From Streptococcus suis (GTDB lineage: Bacteria; Bacillota; Bacilli; Lactobacillales; Streptococcaceae), in contig NZ_JAGFUX010000001.1 in assembly GCF_017601095.1 (NCBI RefSeq), positions 62,001 through 126,000 of the forward strand: a stretch of 64,000 nucleotides of DNA, in the 5' to 3' direction. Both the position numbers and the translations under genes were made by a program. A model generated the notes under the pieces. It was not told the origin of the DNA, did no database searches, and saw nothing but the letters and a program-made list of their open reading frames with translations. Shown piece after piece: positions 18,021 to 27,011 of the stretch (position 1 is the stretch's first letter; each line of letters opens with the position of its first letter).

Positions 18021-18590
18021 TTATTTTTTAACTTTCTGTAAAACCGGAACAATGGCCAAAACAAGACTGATAGAAATAATCAACTCTGCCAAGGTATTGA
18101 AGGAAACGATTGAAGCCAGGAGAGCTTGAATATTGCTAGCATAGACAGATCCGAACAGGAAGAAGATACCCGAGAGAACAAACAAAGTATTGGTCAATGT
18201 ACCAGTTGCAGCAGCCAAAGCCAATCCAGTACGGTTTGACATGGCTTTATAGACATAGAATGGGGTAATCCCGATGAGGATACGAGGAAGGACTGCGATG
18301 AGAATGGAATTAAAATTACCATTTTCTACAAATGGAGAGAAAACATAACTCATGGGACCCAACAATATAGTGTTACGAATCATACTCATAACCCCCATGA
18401 AGCCTCCCAACTGTGCTCCAATTTTCGGTCCATAGATGATACTGGCAACGATGACTGGAATATGGGTAATGGTTGGTTTGATAGGGAGGACAAAAGCGGC
18501 AAAAATTGCTTGACTGATGGATTCAAGAACAATCATAATGGCAATAAAAATAGCTAGGGTTGCAACTTGATTGGATTTTTTATTTTTCAC
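18021..18590 (-). CDS. ECF transporter S component, pantothenate-type (PanT-like)
   Basis: A 189-residue membrane protein with about six hydrophobic helices and no ATPase, as expected for the substrate-binding S component of an energy-coupling factor importer. The shared EcfAT module must come from elsewhere. It overlaps coaC by 11 bases at the end of the coaB-coaC run, so pantothenate or a related coenzyme A precursor is the likely substrate. Specificity is inferred from the neighbours, not from binding residues. Confidence 0.8.
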   Translation of the reverse strand: MKNKKSNQVATLAIFIAIMIVLESISQAIFAAFVLPIKPTITHIPVIVASIIYGPKIGAQLGGFMGVMSMIRNTILLGPMSYVFSPFVENGNFNSILIAVLPRILIGITPFYVYKAMSNRTGLALAAATGTLTNTLFVLSGIFFLFGSVYASNIQALLASIVSFNTLAELIISISLVLAIVPVLQKVKK

Positions 18591-19125
18591 TGAGCGTTCG
18601 ACTCACTTTCTCTAAAATAATATCAATTTCGGCGAGGGCGCCAGTCCCAAAATCGCCACAAGCCAACAAGGCTTCTCGAGGCTTGATTTCCTGAAAACCA
18701 AATTTTTCAAGCAATTGGAGATTGCGTTGGGTAGCAGGATTGAGATACATATTGGTATTCATTGCAGGAGCAAGAAGTTTAGGTACTCCAATAGGTAGAG
18801 CCAGGGCAACAGTTGAGACAGGGTCGTCTGCCAAGCCATGAGCTAGTTTGGCAATGCTATTGGCAGAGGCTGGAGCTAGCAAAAACAAATCCGTTCCCTT
18901 TGCGATATCGATGTGCTTGATGGAACGGGGCTCCTCTTCTTGCATAATATTAGTATGAACTATATTTTTCGACAGAGCTTGCAAGGTTAAGGGAGTAATA
19001 AACTGTGTAGCTGATTCTGTCATTAAAACCGTCACTTGATGACCTTGCTTGGTCAGTTGGCTGGTCAAATCTGCTGATTTATAAGCAGATATGGAACCAG
19101 AAACAGCTAGAGTGATATTTGCCAT
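18580..19125 (-). CDS. coaC: Phosphopantothenoylcysteine decarboxylase
   Basis: A 181-residue flavin-dependent HFCD-fold decarboxylase, step three of coenzyme A synthesis. Visible are AVSGSISAYKSADL, PASANSIAKLAHGLADD, and PAMNTNMY with the PXMNXXMW-type active-site motif. The ATG at 19125 gives the usual MANITLAV start; an in-frame ATG eight codons upstream is unconserved. The cysteine of the C-terminal flap is seen in LLACGDFGTG. Streptococci encode coaB and coaC as separate genes, as seen here. Confidence 0.93.
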   Translation of the reverse strand: MANITLAVSGSISAYKSADLTSQLTKQGHQVTVLMTESATQFITPLTLQALSKNIVHTNIMQEEEPRSIKHIDIAKGTDLFLLAPASANSIAKLAHGLADDPVSTVALALPIGVPKLLAPAMNTNMYLNPATQRNLQLLEKFGFQEIKPREALLACGDFGTGALAEIDIILEKVSRTLSEK

Positions 19126-19129
19126 TGCT

Positions 19130-19816
19130 TTATTCCCCTTTCTGAACACTTTTCAAAATCAATTCTGCAATTTCTTCCTTAGTTTTTGCCAAGACGGTAT
19201 CATCCTTGGACACCAAATAGGCATGATGATAGTTGGGACCAATTTCTGATAAATCATTGGCAACAATGTAGTCTGCCTTGTTCTTGTCCAGACTTTCTCT
19301 TGCAACAGAAAAGAGTTCTTCTTTTGAAACATCGACCAAGAGTTTAAAGCCAATTAATTGGATAGCAGGATTCCAGTCTTTTACAAGCGAAATAACCTTA
19401 GGGGTTTTCTTGAGCAAGAGAACCTGGTAGTCATCCTTGGAAGAAATTTTTGTTTCAGTATTGCTTCTGGTCAATAAATCTGAGAGATGCTCGGCTTGCT
19501 CTGCCTCTTCTAAACCAGTCATATAAACAGGAGTATAGTCAGAAACAGCCATACTATGAATGAGGACTTGGTGCTGCGGAACAAGTTTTTCTAAACATGC
19601 TTTGAGGCTTTCTACATTAGTAATTTCATGGATGACTAAACCAGAGGTCGGCGAGGGTTTTACCGCAGCCTTGGTTGTGACCAATGTGACCTGATGCCCA
19701 GCTTTTAAAAAAGTTTCTGCCACTATTTTTCCTAAGTGACCTGTTGCGTGGTTGGTGATGGAGCGAACGCGGTCAATAGCTTCGCTCGTCCCACCAGAAG
19801 TAATCAAGATTTTCAT
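19130..19816 (-). CDS. coaB: Phosphopantothenate--cysteine ligase
   Basis: A 228-residue ligase joining cysteine to 4'-phosphopantothenate, step two of coenzyme A synthesis. The N-terminal ILITSGGTSEAIDRVRSITN motif and the VANDL segment near residue 190 are family marks. It is a stand-alone CoaB, separate from CoaC, which begins four bases after its stop. The start at 19816 has no strong ribosome site in the visible upstream bases. Confidence 0.92.
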   Translation of the reverse strand: MKILITSGGTSEAIDRVRSITNHATGHLGKIVAETFLKAGHQVTLVTTKAAVKPSPTSGLVIHEITNVESLKACLEKLVPQHQVLIHSMAVSDYTPVYMTGLEEAEQAEHLSDLLTRSNTETKISSKDDYQVLLLKKTPKVISLVKDWNPAIQLIGFKLLVDVSKEELFSVARESLDKNKADYIVANDLSEIGPNYHHAYLVSKDDTVLAKTKEEIAELILKSVQKGE

Positions 19817-20017
19817 GGTCCTATTTTACTAGAAATAACTATTTTCGTAAAGTTTTCAAGACCAAGTTCAGTTTAAAAATACTAAAACAAGATATTAGAG
19901 AAAACTGGGCGTTGACTAAGTGAAAAAATCCGTACGATCTTTAGAAAATTGCATCTAAATTTAGCAAAAAGCAAAATTTTTGATATACTACAACTAGCAA
20001 ATAGAATGGAGTTAGCA

Positions 20018-21688
20018 ATGAAAACCGATATTGAAATCGCTCAAAGTGTAGAATTAAAGCCCATCACAGAAATCGTTGAAAAAATTGGTATCAGCTTTGA
20101 TGATATTGAACTCTATGGAAAATACAAGGCTAAATTATCTTTTGATAAGATCAATGCTGTTAAGGACAATGAACCAGGCAAGTTAATTTTGGTGACGGCT
20201 ATCAACCCGACCCCTGCTGGAGAAGGCAAGTCAACGGTAACCATTGGACTGGCGGATGCCCTGTCTAAAATTGGTAAGAAAACCATGATCGCCCTCCGTG
20301 AACCATCTTTGGGGCCTGTAATGGGGATCAAGGGTGGAGCTGCAGGCGGTGGCTATGCTCAAGTCTTGCCAATGGAAGACATTAACCTGCATTTTACAGG
20401 AGATATGCACGCCATTACCACAGCAAACAACGCTCTTTCAGCCTTGATCGATAACCATATCCACCAAGGAAATGCGATTGGGATTGATCAACGTCGTATT
20501 ATCTGGAAACGTGTTGTGGACCTCAACGATCGTGCCCTTCGTAAGGTAACAGTCGGCTTGGGTGGTCCGCTCAATGGCATTCCACGTGAAGATGGATTTG
20601 ATATTACTGTTGCTTCTGAGATTATGGCTATCTTGTGTTTAGCGACAGATATCAATGATTTGAAAGAACGCTTGGCAAATATTGTGATTGGTTATCGTTT
20701 CGATCGCAGTCCTGTCTATGTGCGTGATTTGGCGGTGGAGGGTGCTTTGACCCTCATTTTGAAGGATGCCATTAAACCAAACCTTGTCCAAACCATCTAT
20801 GGCACGTCAGCCTTTGTTCATGGTGGACCATTTGCTAACATCGCCCACGGCTGTAACTCAGTTCTTGCAACAACTACAGCTCTGCGATTGGCCGACTATA
20901 CTGTCACAGAAGCAGGATTTGGTGCCGACTTGGGTGCAGAGAAGTTCCTTGACATCAAGGTGCCAAACTTACCAAAAGCACCCGATGCCGTTGTCATCGT
21001 CGCAACTCTTCGTGCCCTCAAAATGCATGGTGGGGTGAACAAGGCAGAGCTTTCTAGCGAGAACGTTGAAGCAGTCAAAGCTGGATTTGCCAACCTCAAA
21101 CGCCATGTGGAAAATATCCGCAAGTATGGTATTCCAGCAGTTGTTGCTATCAATGAATTCGTCTCCGATACCGCTGATGAAATTGCTGCTTTGAAAGAAC
21201 TTTGTGACCAGATTGGCGTACCTGTGGAATTAGCAAGCGTATGGGCAAATGGAGCTGATGGTGGTGTCGAATTGGCTGAAACTGTTGTTGCTACTATTGA
21301 TAACCAAGCAGCAAACTACCAACGTCTCTACAAGTCTGAAGACAGCTTGGAAGAAAAAGTGACTAAAATTGTTACGCAAATCTACGGTGGTAGAGGAGTC
21401 GTTTTCGAGAAAAAAGCCCGTAATCAATTGGCTGAATTTGCTAAGAATGGCTGGGACAAGTTGCCAGTCTGCATGGCTAAAACCCAGTATAGCTTCTCTG
21501 ATGATCAGTTTGCACTGGGGGCGCCGACTGACTTTGACATTACAGTCCGTGAATTTGTTCCAAAATTGGGAGCAGGCTTCATCGTAGCTCTTACCGGAGA
21601 TGTCATGACCATGCCAGGTTTGCCCAAAGCCCCTGCAGCCCTCAATATGGACGTGGCAGAAGATGGGACAGCAATCGGTTTGTTCTAA
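20018..21688 (+). CDS. fhs: Formate--tetrahydrofolate ligase
   Basis: A 556-residue enzyme activating formate with ATP to 10-formyltetrahydrofolate for purine synthesis. The ATP-binding loop is [16 protein letters not shown] near residue 65. Other conserved parts are [22 protein letters not shown] and [13 protein letters not shown]. The ATG at 20018 has GGAG upstream; the longer frame from 19949 runs through promoter-like sequence including TATACT. It is divergent from coaB and monocistronic, ending at a terminator. Confidence 0.96.
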   Translation: MKTDIEIAQSVELKPITEIVEKIGISFDDIELYGKYKAKLSFDKINAVKDNEPGKLILVTAINPTPAGEGKSTVTIGLADALSKIGKKTMIALREPSLGPVMGIKGGAAGGGYAQVLPMEDINLHFTGDMHAITTANNALSALIDNHIHQGNAIGIDQRRIIWKRVVDLNDRALRKVTVGLGGPLNGIPREDGFDITVASEIMAILCLATDINDLKERLANIVIGYRFDRSPVYVRDLAVEGALTLILKDAIKPNLVQTIYGTSAFVHGGPFANIAHGCNSVLATTTALRLADYTVTEAGFGADLGAEKFLDIKVPNLPKAPDAVVIVATLRALKMHGGVNKAELSSENVEAVKAGFANLKRHVENIRKYGIPAVVAINEFVSDTADEIAALKELCDQIGVPVELASVWANGADGGVELAETVVATIDNQAANYQRLYKSEDSLEEKVTKIVTQIYGGRGVVFEKKARNQLAEFAKNGWDKLPVCMAKTQYSFSDDQFALGAPTDFDITVREFVPKLGAGFIVALTGDVMTMPGLPKAPAALNMDVAEDGTAIGLF

Positions 21689-21701
21689 TCAGAATGAACA
21701 G

Positions 21702-21731
21702 AAAAAATCCGCTCGGTTGGGCGGATTTTTC
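21702..21731. terminator. Bidirectional terminator between fhs and the PrsW gene
   Basis: AAAAATCCGC and GCGGATTTTT form a stem with T runs on both strands, serving the two convergent genes. Confidence 0.85.
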
Positions 21732-21733
21732 TA

Positions 21734-22543
21734 TTACTCTGGTAGTTGATCAACTGTTCTATAGGCAAGAAGTCCTAGTAAGACACTAGCCATCGGAAGC
21801 AGGGTTGTCAAAATACCTGTATGCAATGGGGAGTTGAAGAAGAAGTGAAGACAGATACTGGCTGTAATCCACAGTAGACCTTGAACAGTTGACATGGCTT
21901 TTTGTTTGGTAAAAAGTGCCACCATACCAACAGCAAAGAGCATGGTAAATACCCAGTGGGTCCAACCAGCCTGTCCAACACGACCGATAATGGTCTCAAA
22001 CCCATCTAGTTTACCAATAAACATATCACGAAAAGTGAACATGATATCTTCAACAATTTGGAAACTAAGACCTGCAATCATACCGCTGACCAAGGCATGT
22101 TTGAGAGTCATTTTTCTTGCAATGAGTAAAACTAAGACAACAACTAGAGCCTTGCCAAACTCTTCTGCAAACGGGGCAGAAACAGCAGCCCCCCAGTCAT
22201 AACGAAAATCATCACTGACCTTAACAATCTCTAGCAAAAAGTAACCGATAGCAGTGTGTCCGTAGTCTGAAAAAGCCACTCCGGCAGTTAGTCCCAAAAT
22301 CCAACTTAAATGACTGACTTTTTTGGAAATAGCATAGCGGTTTTCCAAGTAGCGGATCAAATAGACCAGGGGAATGATATAAAGGGCAGCAACAGAAATA
22401 GTCAGTAAAAATAAGGGGTACTTGGCTTCCATGCCATTTGGTTTGGCCAATTCTTCAAAGATAATCTGACAGCCTTTTACAAAGCCAAAGCTGGCTAAAA
22501 GAATCGGGAAATAGGTTTTACAATAGTGTATTATGGTTCGCAT
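21734..22543 (-). CDS. PrsW family intramembrane metalloprotease
   Basis: A 269-residue polytopic membrane protein with about eight hydrophobic segments. The motif SAPFAEEFGKALVV (about residue 128) matches the EExxK motif of the PrsW/CPBP-like protease superfamily. In Bacillus subtilis PrsW starts cleavage of the anti-sigma factor RsiW, but streptococci lack SigW, so the target here is unknown. It is divergent from the flavoprotein gene at 22725, with a minus-strand TACAAT box in the spacer. Confidence 0.82.
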   Translation of the reverse strand: MRTIIHYCKTYFPILLASFGFVKGCQIIFEELAKPNGMEAKYPLFLLTISVAALYIIPLVYLIRYLENRYAISKKVSHLSWILGLTAGVAFSDYGHTAIGYFLLEIVKVSDDFRYDWGAAVSAPFAEEFGKALVVVLVLLIARKMTLKHALVSGMIAGLSFQIVEDIMFTFRDMFIGKLDGFETIIGRVGQAGWTHWVFTMLFAVGMVALFTKQKAMSTVQGLLWITASICLHFFFNSPLHTGILTTLLPMASVLLGLLAYRTVDQLPE

Positions 22544-22724
22544 TGAAAACTCCTTTGTATTAATTGGTTAGTGTATGAATACATTGTAGCAAAAAATGTG
22601 ACATTTTGTCTAATTTTTATCTGTTTTTTGCCGAAATGCCGTAAAATTTTACTGTCGTAGCAGAATTGAGCCAAAAATTTTCTTTTTTGATAGACTAATG
22701 TTGAAAAAATAAAAGGAGTATTTT

Positions 22725-24041
22725 ATGGAACAATATGATTTAGTAGTCATTGGTTTTGGAAAGGCTGGTAAGACCTTGGCAGGTAAGCTGTCAGCAGCTG
22801 GAAAAAAGGTTGCCTTGGTTGAGGAAAATCCTGCTATGTTTGGCGGAACCTGTATCAATATTGGCTGTATTCCAACCAAGACTCTCTTGGTAGCAGCAGA
22901 TAAAAACTGGACTTTTGAGCAGGTAATGGAGCAAAAGGAAATGGTCACCACTCGCTTGAGGAACAAAAACGAGGCAGTCTTGAAAGGTAGTGGTGCTAAT
23001 CTTTATCAAGGTCACGCACGTTTTGTTGCGGACAAAGTTGTTGAAGTGTCGGCAGGTGAGGAATCCATCCAACTAACTGCGGAAACTATTGTCATCAATA
23101 CAGGTGCTAAGTCGCGCGTGCTTCCAATTCCAGGTTTGTTGGATACAGCTCACGTTTATGATAGTACAGGCATTCAGAACTTGGAAACTCGTCCTGGTAA
23201 GTTGGCTATTATCGGCGGTGGTAACATTGGACTGGAATTTGCTGGTCTTTATAGCAAACTCGGCAGCCAGTTGACAGTATATGAAGCCAGCTCTGCTATT
23301 TTACCAAGAGAAGAGGAAGTGGTTGCCAAGTTAGCCAAGGAGTATATGGAAGAAGCTGGTGTGTCCTTCGAGCTTGGAGCTAACATCGAGCAAGTAGCAG
23401 CTGCGGGCGAGCAAGTTGCTGTGACGGTTAATGGTGAAACGGCAATCTTCGATGCTGTCCTCTATGCGACAGGTCGTGTGCCAAACACTGCTGACTTGGG
23501 CTTGGAAAATACGGCGATTGAGCGTTTGGAAAATGGTGCTGTTAAGGTGGATGACTACTGTGAAACCACTGTTCCAGGTGTCTACGCAGTGGGCGATGTC
23601 AATGGCGGTCCACAATTCACTTACACATCCCTAGACGACTTCCGTATCGTTTTCGGCAAGTTGACTGGAACTGGAACTTACAGCTTGAGCCAACGTAAGT
23701 CAATCCCAACCAGTGTCTTTATCACGCCTGTGCTATCTCGTGTCGGTCTGACCGAGAAGGAAGCCAAGGCAGCAGGTTACGACTACATTGCCAATGAATT
23801 GCTTGTTGCCAATATGCCACGTGCCCATGTCAATAATGACCTCAAAGGCATTTTCAAGGTTATCGTGGATAAGGAAAGTAAGCTTGTTCTGGGCGCGACT
23901 CTCTTTGGTCGCAATTCTGAAGAGTTGATCAACTTGATTGCTATGGCCATTGACAATAAGATTCCTTATACCTACTTCAAAACACAGATTTTCACCCATC
24001 CGACTATGGCTGAGAATTTGAATGACGTCTTTAATTTTTAA
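22725..24041 (+). CDS. Flavoprotein disulfide reductase, Har/RclA-like hypothiocyanite reductase
   Basis: A 438-residue pyridine nucleotide-disulfide oxidoreductase. The FAD loop is VIGFGKAGKTLAGK, the redox pair Cys43 and Cys48 lie in GGTCINIGCIPTKT, the NAD(P)H loop is IIGGGNIGLEFAGLY, and the C-terminal interface is FTHPTMAENLNDVF. It closely resembles, from memory, the pneumococcal Har protein that detoxifies hypothiocyanous acid, and E. coli RclA. Mercuric reductase is less likely because no extra Cys pairs are seen. It is monocistronic, followed by a terminator. Confidence 0.87.
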   Translation: MEQYDLVVIGFGKAGKTLAGKLSAAGKKVALVEENPAMFGGTCINIGCIPTKTLLVAADKNWTFEQVMEQKEMVTTRLRNKNEAVLKGSGANLYQGHARFVADKVVEVSAGEESIQLTAETIVINTGAKSRVLPIPGLLDTAHVYDSTGIQNLETRPGKLAIIGGGNIGLEFAGLYSKLGSQLTVYEASSAILPREEEVVAKLAKEYMEEAGVSFELGANIEQVAAAGEQVAVTVNGETAIFDAVLYATGRVPNTADLGLENTAIERLENGAVKVDDYCETTVPGVYAVGDVNGGPQFTYTSLDDFRIVFGKLTGTGTYSLSQRKSIPTSVFITPVLSRVGLTEKEAKAAGYDYIANELLVANMPRAHVNNDLKGIFKVIVDKESKLVLGATLFGRNSEELINLIAMAIDNKIPYTYFKTQIFTHPTMAENLNDVFNF

Positions 24042-24064
24042 GCATTTTAAAGGATGAAATTATG

Positions 24065-24098
24065 TACCCCCTAATCATGTCGACTAGGGGGAATTTTT
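24065..24098 (+). terminator. Terminator after the flavoprotein gene
   Basis: A CCCCCTA / TAGGGGG stem is followed by AATTTTT. Confidence 0.8.
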
Positions 24099-24875
24099 CT
24101 ATGTCGTTTCAATCTCTTTTCCTTGTGATAGACTTGTCACGATGTTTATGGAAGCAGTACTTGTTCCAGTTTGATTTTTCTGTCGAGTTCTTTCTGAAAA
24201 ATCTTGACGAATGTCATTTAAGACCTGCAGGATAACTTTCTCTGGTGCCGTTGGGTCATAGCTGATTTTATTGACCAAGTGGCTATAAAGAAGAGTGTAG
24301 TATTTAAGGGCTGTCTTACGGACCTCAAAACTGTTTATCTTTTCACGAGTGCCGGTGTCTTGACTTCTATTTAGATAAATATGATAAGCACTTTCATGAC
24401 TTTCTCGAAGATTGGCAACAGCTTCATCCAACAGCAGTAGGCTAACATCTTCTGAGTAGGGGGACTTTGCCAGTCGAGCTAGAAGTGAATCCAGTAAAGC
24501 AGACGATTCTTGCATGTTGCTAGACCGTGTATATTTGTATAATTTGATGAGTTCTTGCAGGCGGTGATAGGCTTGTAATTTCTCTGGTGTTCGCGCATTT
24601 TTAAAGAGTTTTAATCCATTGACAAATGCAGAGTAGTCAGCCTTTCGATTCTTTAAGGCCTTGTTTAGGGCACTAGTCATATCTGAGCCTCGTTTTTGTT
24701 TTATACTTTTTTTCAACATGGGCAAGGATTCTTCAAGCTGTGTGATTAAGTCAGTTACCATGGGATCATTGGTGGCTGAACTATATTGTTTCAAGGTATC
24801 AACACTAGTGGTGATGAGTTGTGTAAATTCTGCTTGATTCAATCGTTGTGTATATAAAGGGATTCGGATTTTCAT
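24099..24875 (-). CDS. Unrecognised helical protein (possibly DUF6261-like)
   Basis: A 258-residue predicted soluble, highly helical protein starting MKIRIPLYTQRLNQAEF, with no signal peptide, membrane segment or catalytic motif. Basic residues are plentiful (KKSIKQKRGSD, KALKNRKAD). The overall look, with a short strand start then two helical halves, resembles DUF6261-type proteins known mainly from Bacteroidota; this is a tentative recollection. The gene is flanked by an AT-rich stretch and phage remnants, so it may be acquired. No function is proposed. Confidence 0.7.
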   Translation of the reverse strand: MKIRIPLYTQRLNQAEFTQLITTSVDTLKQYSSATNDPMVTDLITQLEESLPMLKKSIKQKRGSDMTSALNKALKNRKADYSAFVNGLKLFKNARTPEKLQAYHRLQELIKLYKYTRSSNMQESSALLDSLLARLAKSPYSEDVSLLLLDEAVANLRESHESAYHIYLNRSQDTGTREKINSFEVRKTALKYYTLLYSHLVNKISYDPTAPEKVILQVLNDIRQDFSERTRQKNQTGTSTASINIVTSLSQGKEIETT

Positions 24876-25181
24876 TTGTGTACCTCACTATCTTTTTTTA
24901 TGGTCATCTATTTATTCGAAAATATGTAGGAGAAAAATATGAAATAGAAAAAAATTTTTAAAAAACTTGTCAAATCATATGGTTTTCCTATAATACAATT
25001 TTATTTTTTAAAAATTACATTGAAACACAATGATATAAATGTTTAAAAGTGGCAATTCAGTTTGATTTACATGTTTAAAAATTGTTTTTGCAATAAAATC
25101 ATTGGTTTTGCGAGTTTTCAAATTGAAATGATATGATTCTATTTTCAATAACAAAAAAAGCACGTAGATTTTTCTAGGTGC
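24876..25181. other. AT-rich gene-free stretch with an orphan promoter
   Basis: About 300 bases, strongly AT-rich, without a coding frame. On the plus strand TTGTCA (24967-24972), 16 bases and TATAAT (24989-24994) form a near-consensus promoter with no gene downstream. TTTAAAAATT-like motifs recur. Nothing else is recognisable. Confidence 0.5.
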
Positions 25182-25184
25182 TTA
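25151..25184 (-). terminator. Terminator overlapping the stop of the 78-codon gene
   Basis: AAGCACCTAG and CTACGTGCTT form a stem on the minus strand, followed by seven T. The stop codon at 25182-25184 lies at its edge. Confidence 0.8.
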
Positions 25185-25418
25185 TGTATTTAATAAATTT
25201 ACTTTCCAAAGTTGGACATCATCATCAAACCCTTGGTATTTTTCAATCCCTAACACATCAAGTGCGGCTACAGCTAAAACACTAATAGGTACTTTGTAGA
25301 CAGGTAGCAGTTCTTTATCTGTTTTCAAATCAGTCAAGAGAGTCACGGCATTTTCACTAGTATCACGATTTTCAACAACGTTACGAATGAATTTTAATTT
25401 GTCCACTATTCCTGCCAT
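25182..25418 (-). CDS. Hypothetical 78-residue protein in phage-remnant region
   Basis: A small protein (starts MAGIVDKLKFIRNVV) without membrane segments or known motifs. Its ATG overlaps the end of the 50-codon ORF at 25406-25558, an arrangement that looks like a real translationally coupled pair. It ends at a good terminator. Its origin is unclear: it lies beside a phage head gene fragment, so it could be a phage or host accessory gene. No function is proposed. Confidence 0.55.
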   Translation of the reverse strand: MAGIVDKLKFIRNVVENRDTSENAVTLLTDLKTDKELLPVYKVPISVLAVAALDVLGIEKYQGFDDDVQLWKVNLLNT

Positions 25419-25558
25419 TTAGCCCAACTACTTTCTATTCGTTTTAATTCAGCTTCTTTCAATTTCTCTAATCTAATTATAGACTCTTCAGCAACATTAT
25501 TCAAGCGATAAAAGGCTAATTCAGCATCATAGGCTTTCGTTTCAAATTCAGCCATCAT
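25406..25558 (-). CDS. Hypothetical 50-residue coiled-coil-like protein
   Basis: A short frame beginning MMAEFETKAYDAE and ending SSWAKWQE, rich in Glu, Lys and Leu and probably one long helix. It overlaps the downstream gene by 13 bases, and its start overlaps the end of the phage gene remnant by four bases. No strong ribosome site is seen. It is either a small real gene or a continuation of decayed phage coding sequence. Confidence 0.4.
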   Translation of the reverse strand: MMAEFETKAYDAELAFYRLNNVAEESIIRLEKLKEAELKRIESSWAKWQE

Positions 25559-25770
25559 TTTATTTTCAAGTTGTACAAAGCAAGCTCTGAATTCGCCCGT
25601 GCCGAAAAATTTTTCTCAGCCACATACCGCCTTGCTTTTTCCTCAAAAGCCTTGACATCGAAGTCATCAACTCGAGCCTTCACTTCAGCCAAAGATAAAC
25701 CATTCTTATCAGCATACCGTTGTTCAAAGGCTCTAATTTCCTTTTCTAGCTCGTTAAAGTGATAAGAGTA
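25555..25770 (-). pseudogene. Fragment of a phage minor head / head morphogenesis protein
   Basis: A 71-codon frame without a start, reading YSYHFNELEKEIRAFEQRY, then ADKNGLSLAEVKARVDDFD, then a stretch ending LALYNLKIK. This pattern (EKEIRAF-x-RYA-x-K-x-G, EEKARRYV, NSELALYNLK) matches, from memory, the N-terminal region of streptococcal phage minor head proteins of the SPP1 gp7 type. The frame is open from a stop at 25773 and closed by TGA at 25555, so both ends are lost. No other phage genes remain, indicating a decayed prophage. Confidence 0.6.
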
Positions 25771-25883
25771 TTATTCTTATCTACACTCCTCAGGTAGTAG
25801 AAAAAAGAAACTACTCTCTAGCTTAACGAGTCTAAAAACCAGTTTTCATGTTACAATAAGGTATCAACCATTGGAGGTTTTAT

Positions 25884-26501
25884 ATGAAATGGAATAAAAA
25901 GTTAGCACTGGGTGCTGTATTAGCAACCAGCCTAGTCACCTTGTCTGCTTGTCAATCAATTTCAAATTGGTGGAAAAATACCAAGGAAGAATGGATTGGC
26001 TTGGAGATGACGGTACGGACATACGATGAAAATTCTCAATTGATAGATGAAATGTCTGGTAAGTCCCTATCGATTTCGCGGAATGAAGAATTCGACTCTG
26101 TGGATGCCGAAGGCTACTCTAATGCGGATTCGTCTGTTTTGAAGGTGACACTTGGCAATTATGAAATTGACCATGTCGGTTCCTCCTTAATTGCAGCAGA
26201 AGAGGGGTTGGAAGATTTGTTTGCCAAGTACCAAACTACAGTCGATATTGCCAACTATGACCATTCTATCCCCCTGGTTAATCGCATGGTCTCTAGCCTG
26301 AAAAATGATTTTACTGGTAAGGCCAAGGTGGTCTTGATTCGTTCGCAAAACGGGACACCACTTGCGACCTATGTTGGGGATAAGGTATCGCTTTATGCCT
26401 CAGATGCACCAAAGACTTCCGAGCTCTTGATTGACGGCAAGCGTTTGATCATCTATCGTTGTGACTATACCATTTATGATAGAGAATTATTGGAGAACTA
26501 G
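25884..26501 (+). CDS. Putative DUF5052-type lipoprotein
   Basis: A 205-residue protein with a lipoprotein signal: basic start, hydrophobic core and lipobox LSAC with Cys23. The mature part begins QSISNWWKNTKEEWIGLEMTVRTYDE and looks like a compact beta-rich domain, which I recall as DUF5052 in streptococci. It is expected to be anchored to the outer face of the membrane. GGAG precedes the ATG, and the acetyltransferase gene starts at the base after its stop. Function unknown. Confidence 0.8.
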   Translation: MKWNKKLALGAVLATSLVTLSACQSISNWWKNTKEEWIGLEMTVRTYDENSQLIDEMSGKSLSISRNEEFDSVDAEGYSNADSSVLKVTLGNYEIDHVGSSLIAAEEGLEDLFAKYQTTVDIANYDHSIPLVNRMVSSLKNDFTGKAKVVLIRSQNGTPLATYVGDKVSLYASDAPKTSELLIDGKRLIIYRCDYTIYDRELLEN

Positions 26502-27011
26502 ATGATAGAAATTCGTTCCGCAAGGATAGAGGACGCTGCAGACCTGGCGGCAATTTATGCACCTTATGTAGAAAAGACCGCTTTTACCTTTGAGACTCAA
26601 GTGCCGACTGTGACAGACTTTGCAAGTAGAATAGAAAAGACCTTGGAGAATTTTCCCTATCTAGTCGCTGAAGAAGATGGGCGAGTTGTGGGCTATGCTT
26701 ATGCATCGACCTACTATGCCCGTGCTGCTTACGATTGGACAGTTGAATTGTCTGTTTATGTCAGTAAAGAAGCACGAGGAAAAGGAATCGGAAGTCTTTT
26801 ATATGATACTTTGGAAGAGAAATTGAAAGTGCGTGGTTTTAAGAACTTTTTAGCCTGTATTGCCCTGCCAAATCCTGCCTCCCTTGCCCTCCATGAGAAG
26901 AGGGGATATGAACAGATGGCGCATTTCAAAAAGGTGGGATATAAATTTGGGACCTGGCATGATATTGTCTGGCTACAAAAATCCTTGGTAGGTGAATGTA
27001 ATGAAGATTAA
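26502..27011 (+). CDS. GNAT acetyltransferase, phosphinothricin acetyltransferase-like
   Basis: A 169-residue GNAT protein with the acetyl-CoA loop VSKEARGKGIGSLLYDTLEE (about residues 87-106) and the substrate region FTFETQVPT typical of Pat/Bar/YncA enzymes. Such proteins acetylate methionine sulfoximine, methionine sulfone or related amines; the natural substrate is unclear. It directly follows the lipoprotein gene and overlaps the alkD-like gene by 11 bases. Confidence 0.85.
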   Translation: MIEIRSARIEDAADLAAIYAPYVEKTAFTFETQVPTVTDFASRIEKTLENFPYLVAEEDGRVVGYAYASTYYARAAYDWTVELSVYVSKEARGKGIGSLLYDTLEEKLKVRGFKNFLACIALPNPASLALHEKRGYEQMAHFKKVGYKFGTWHDIVWLQKSLVGECNED

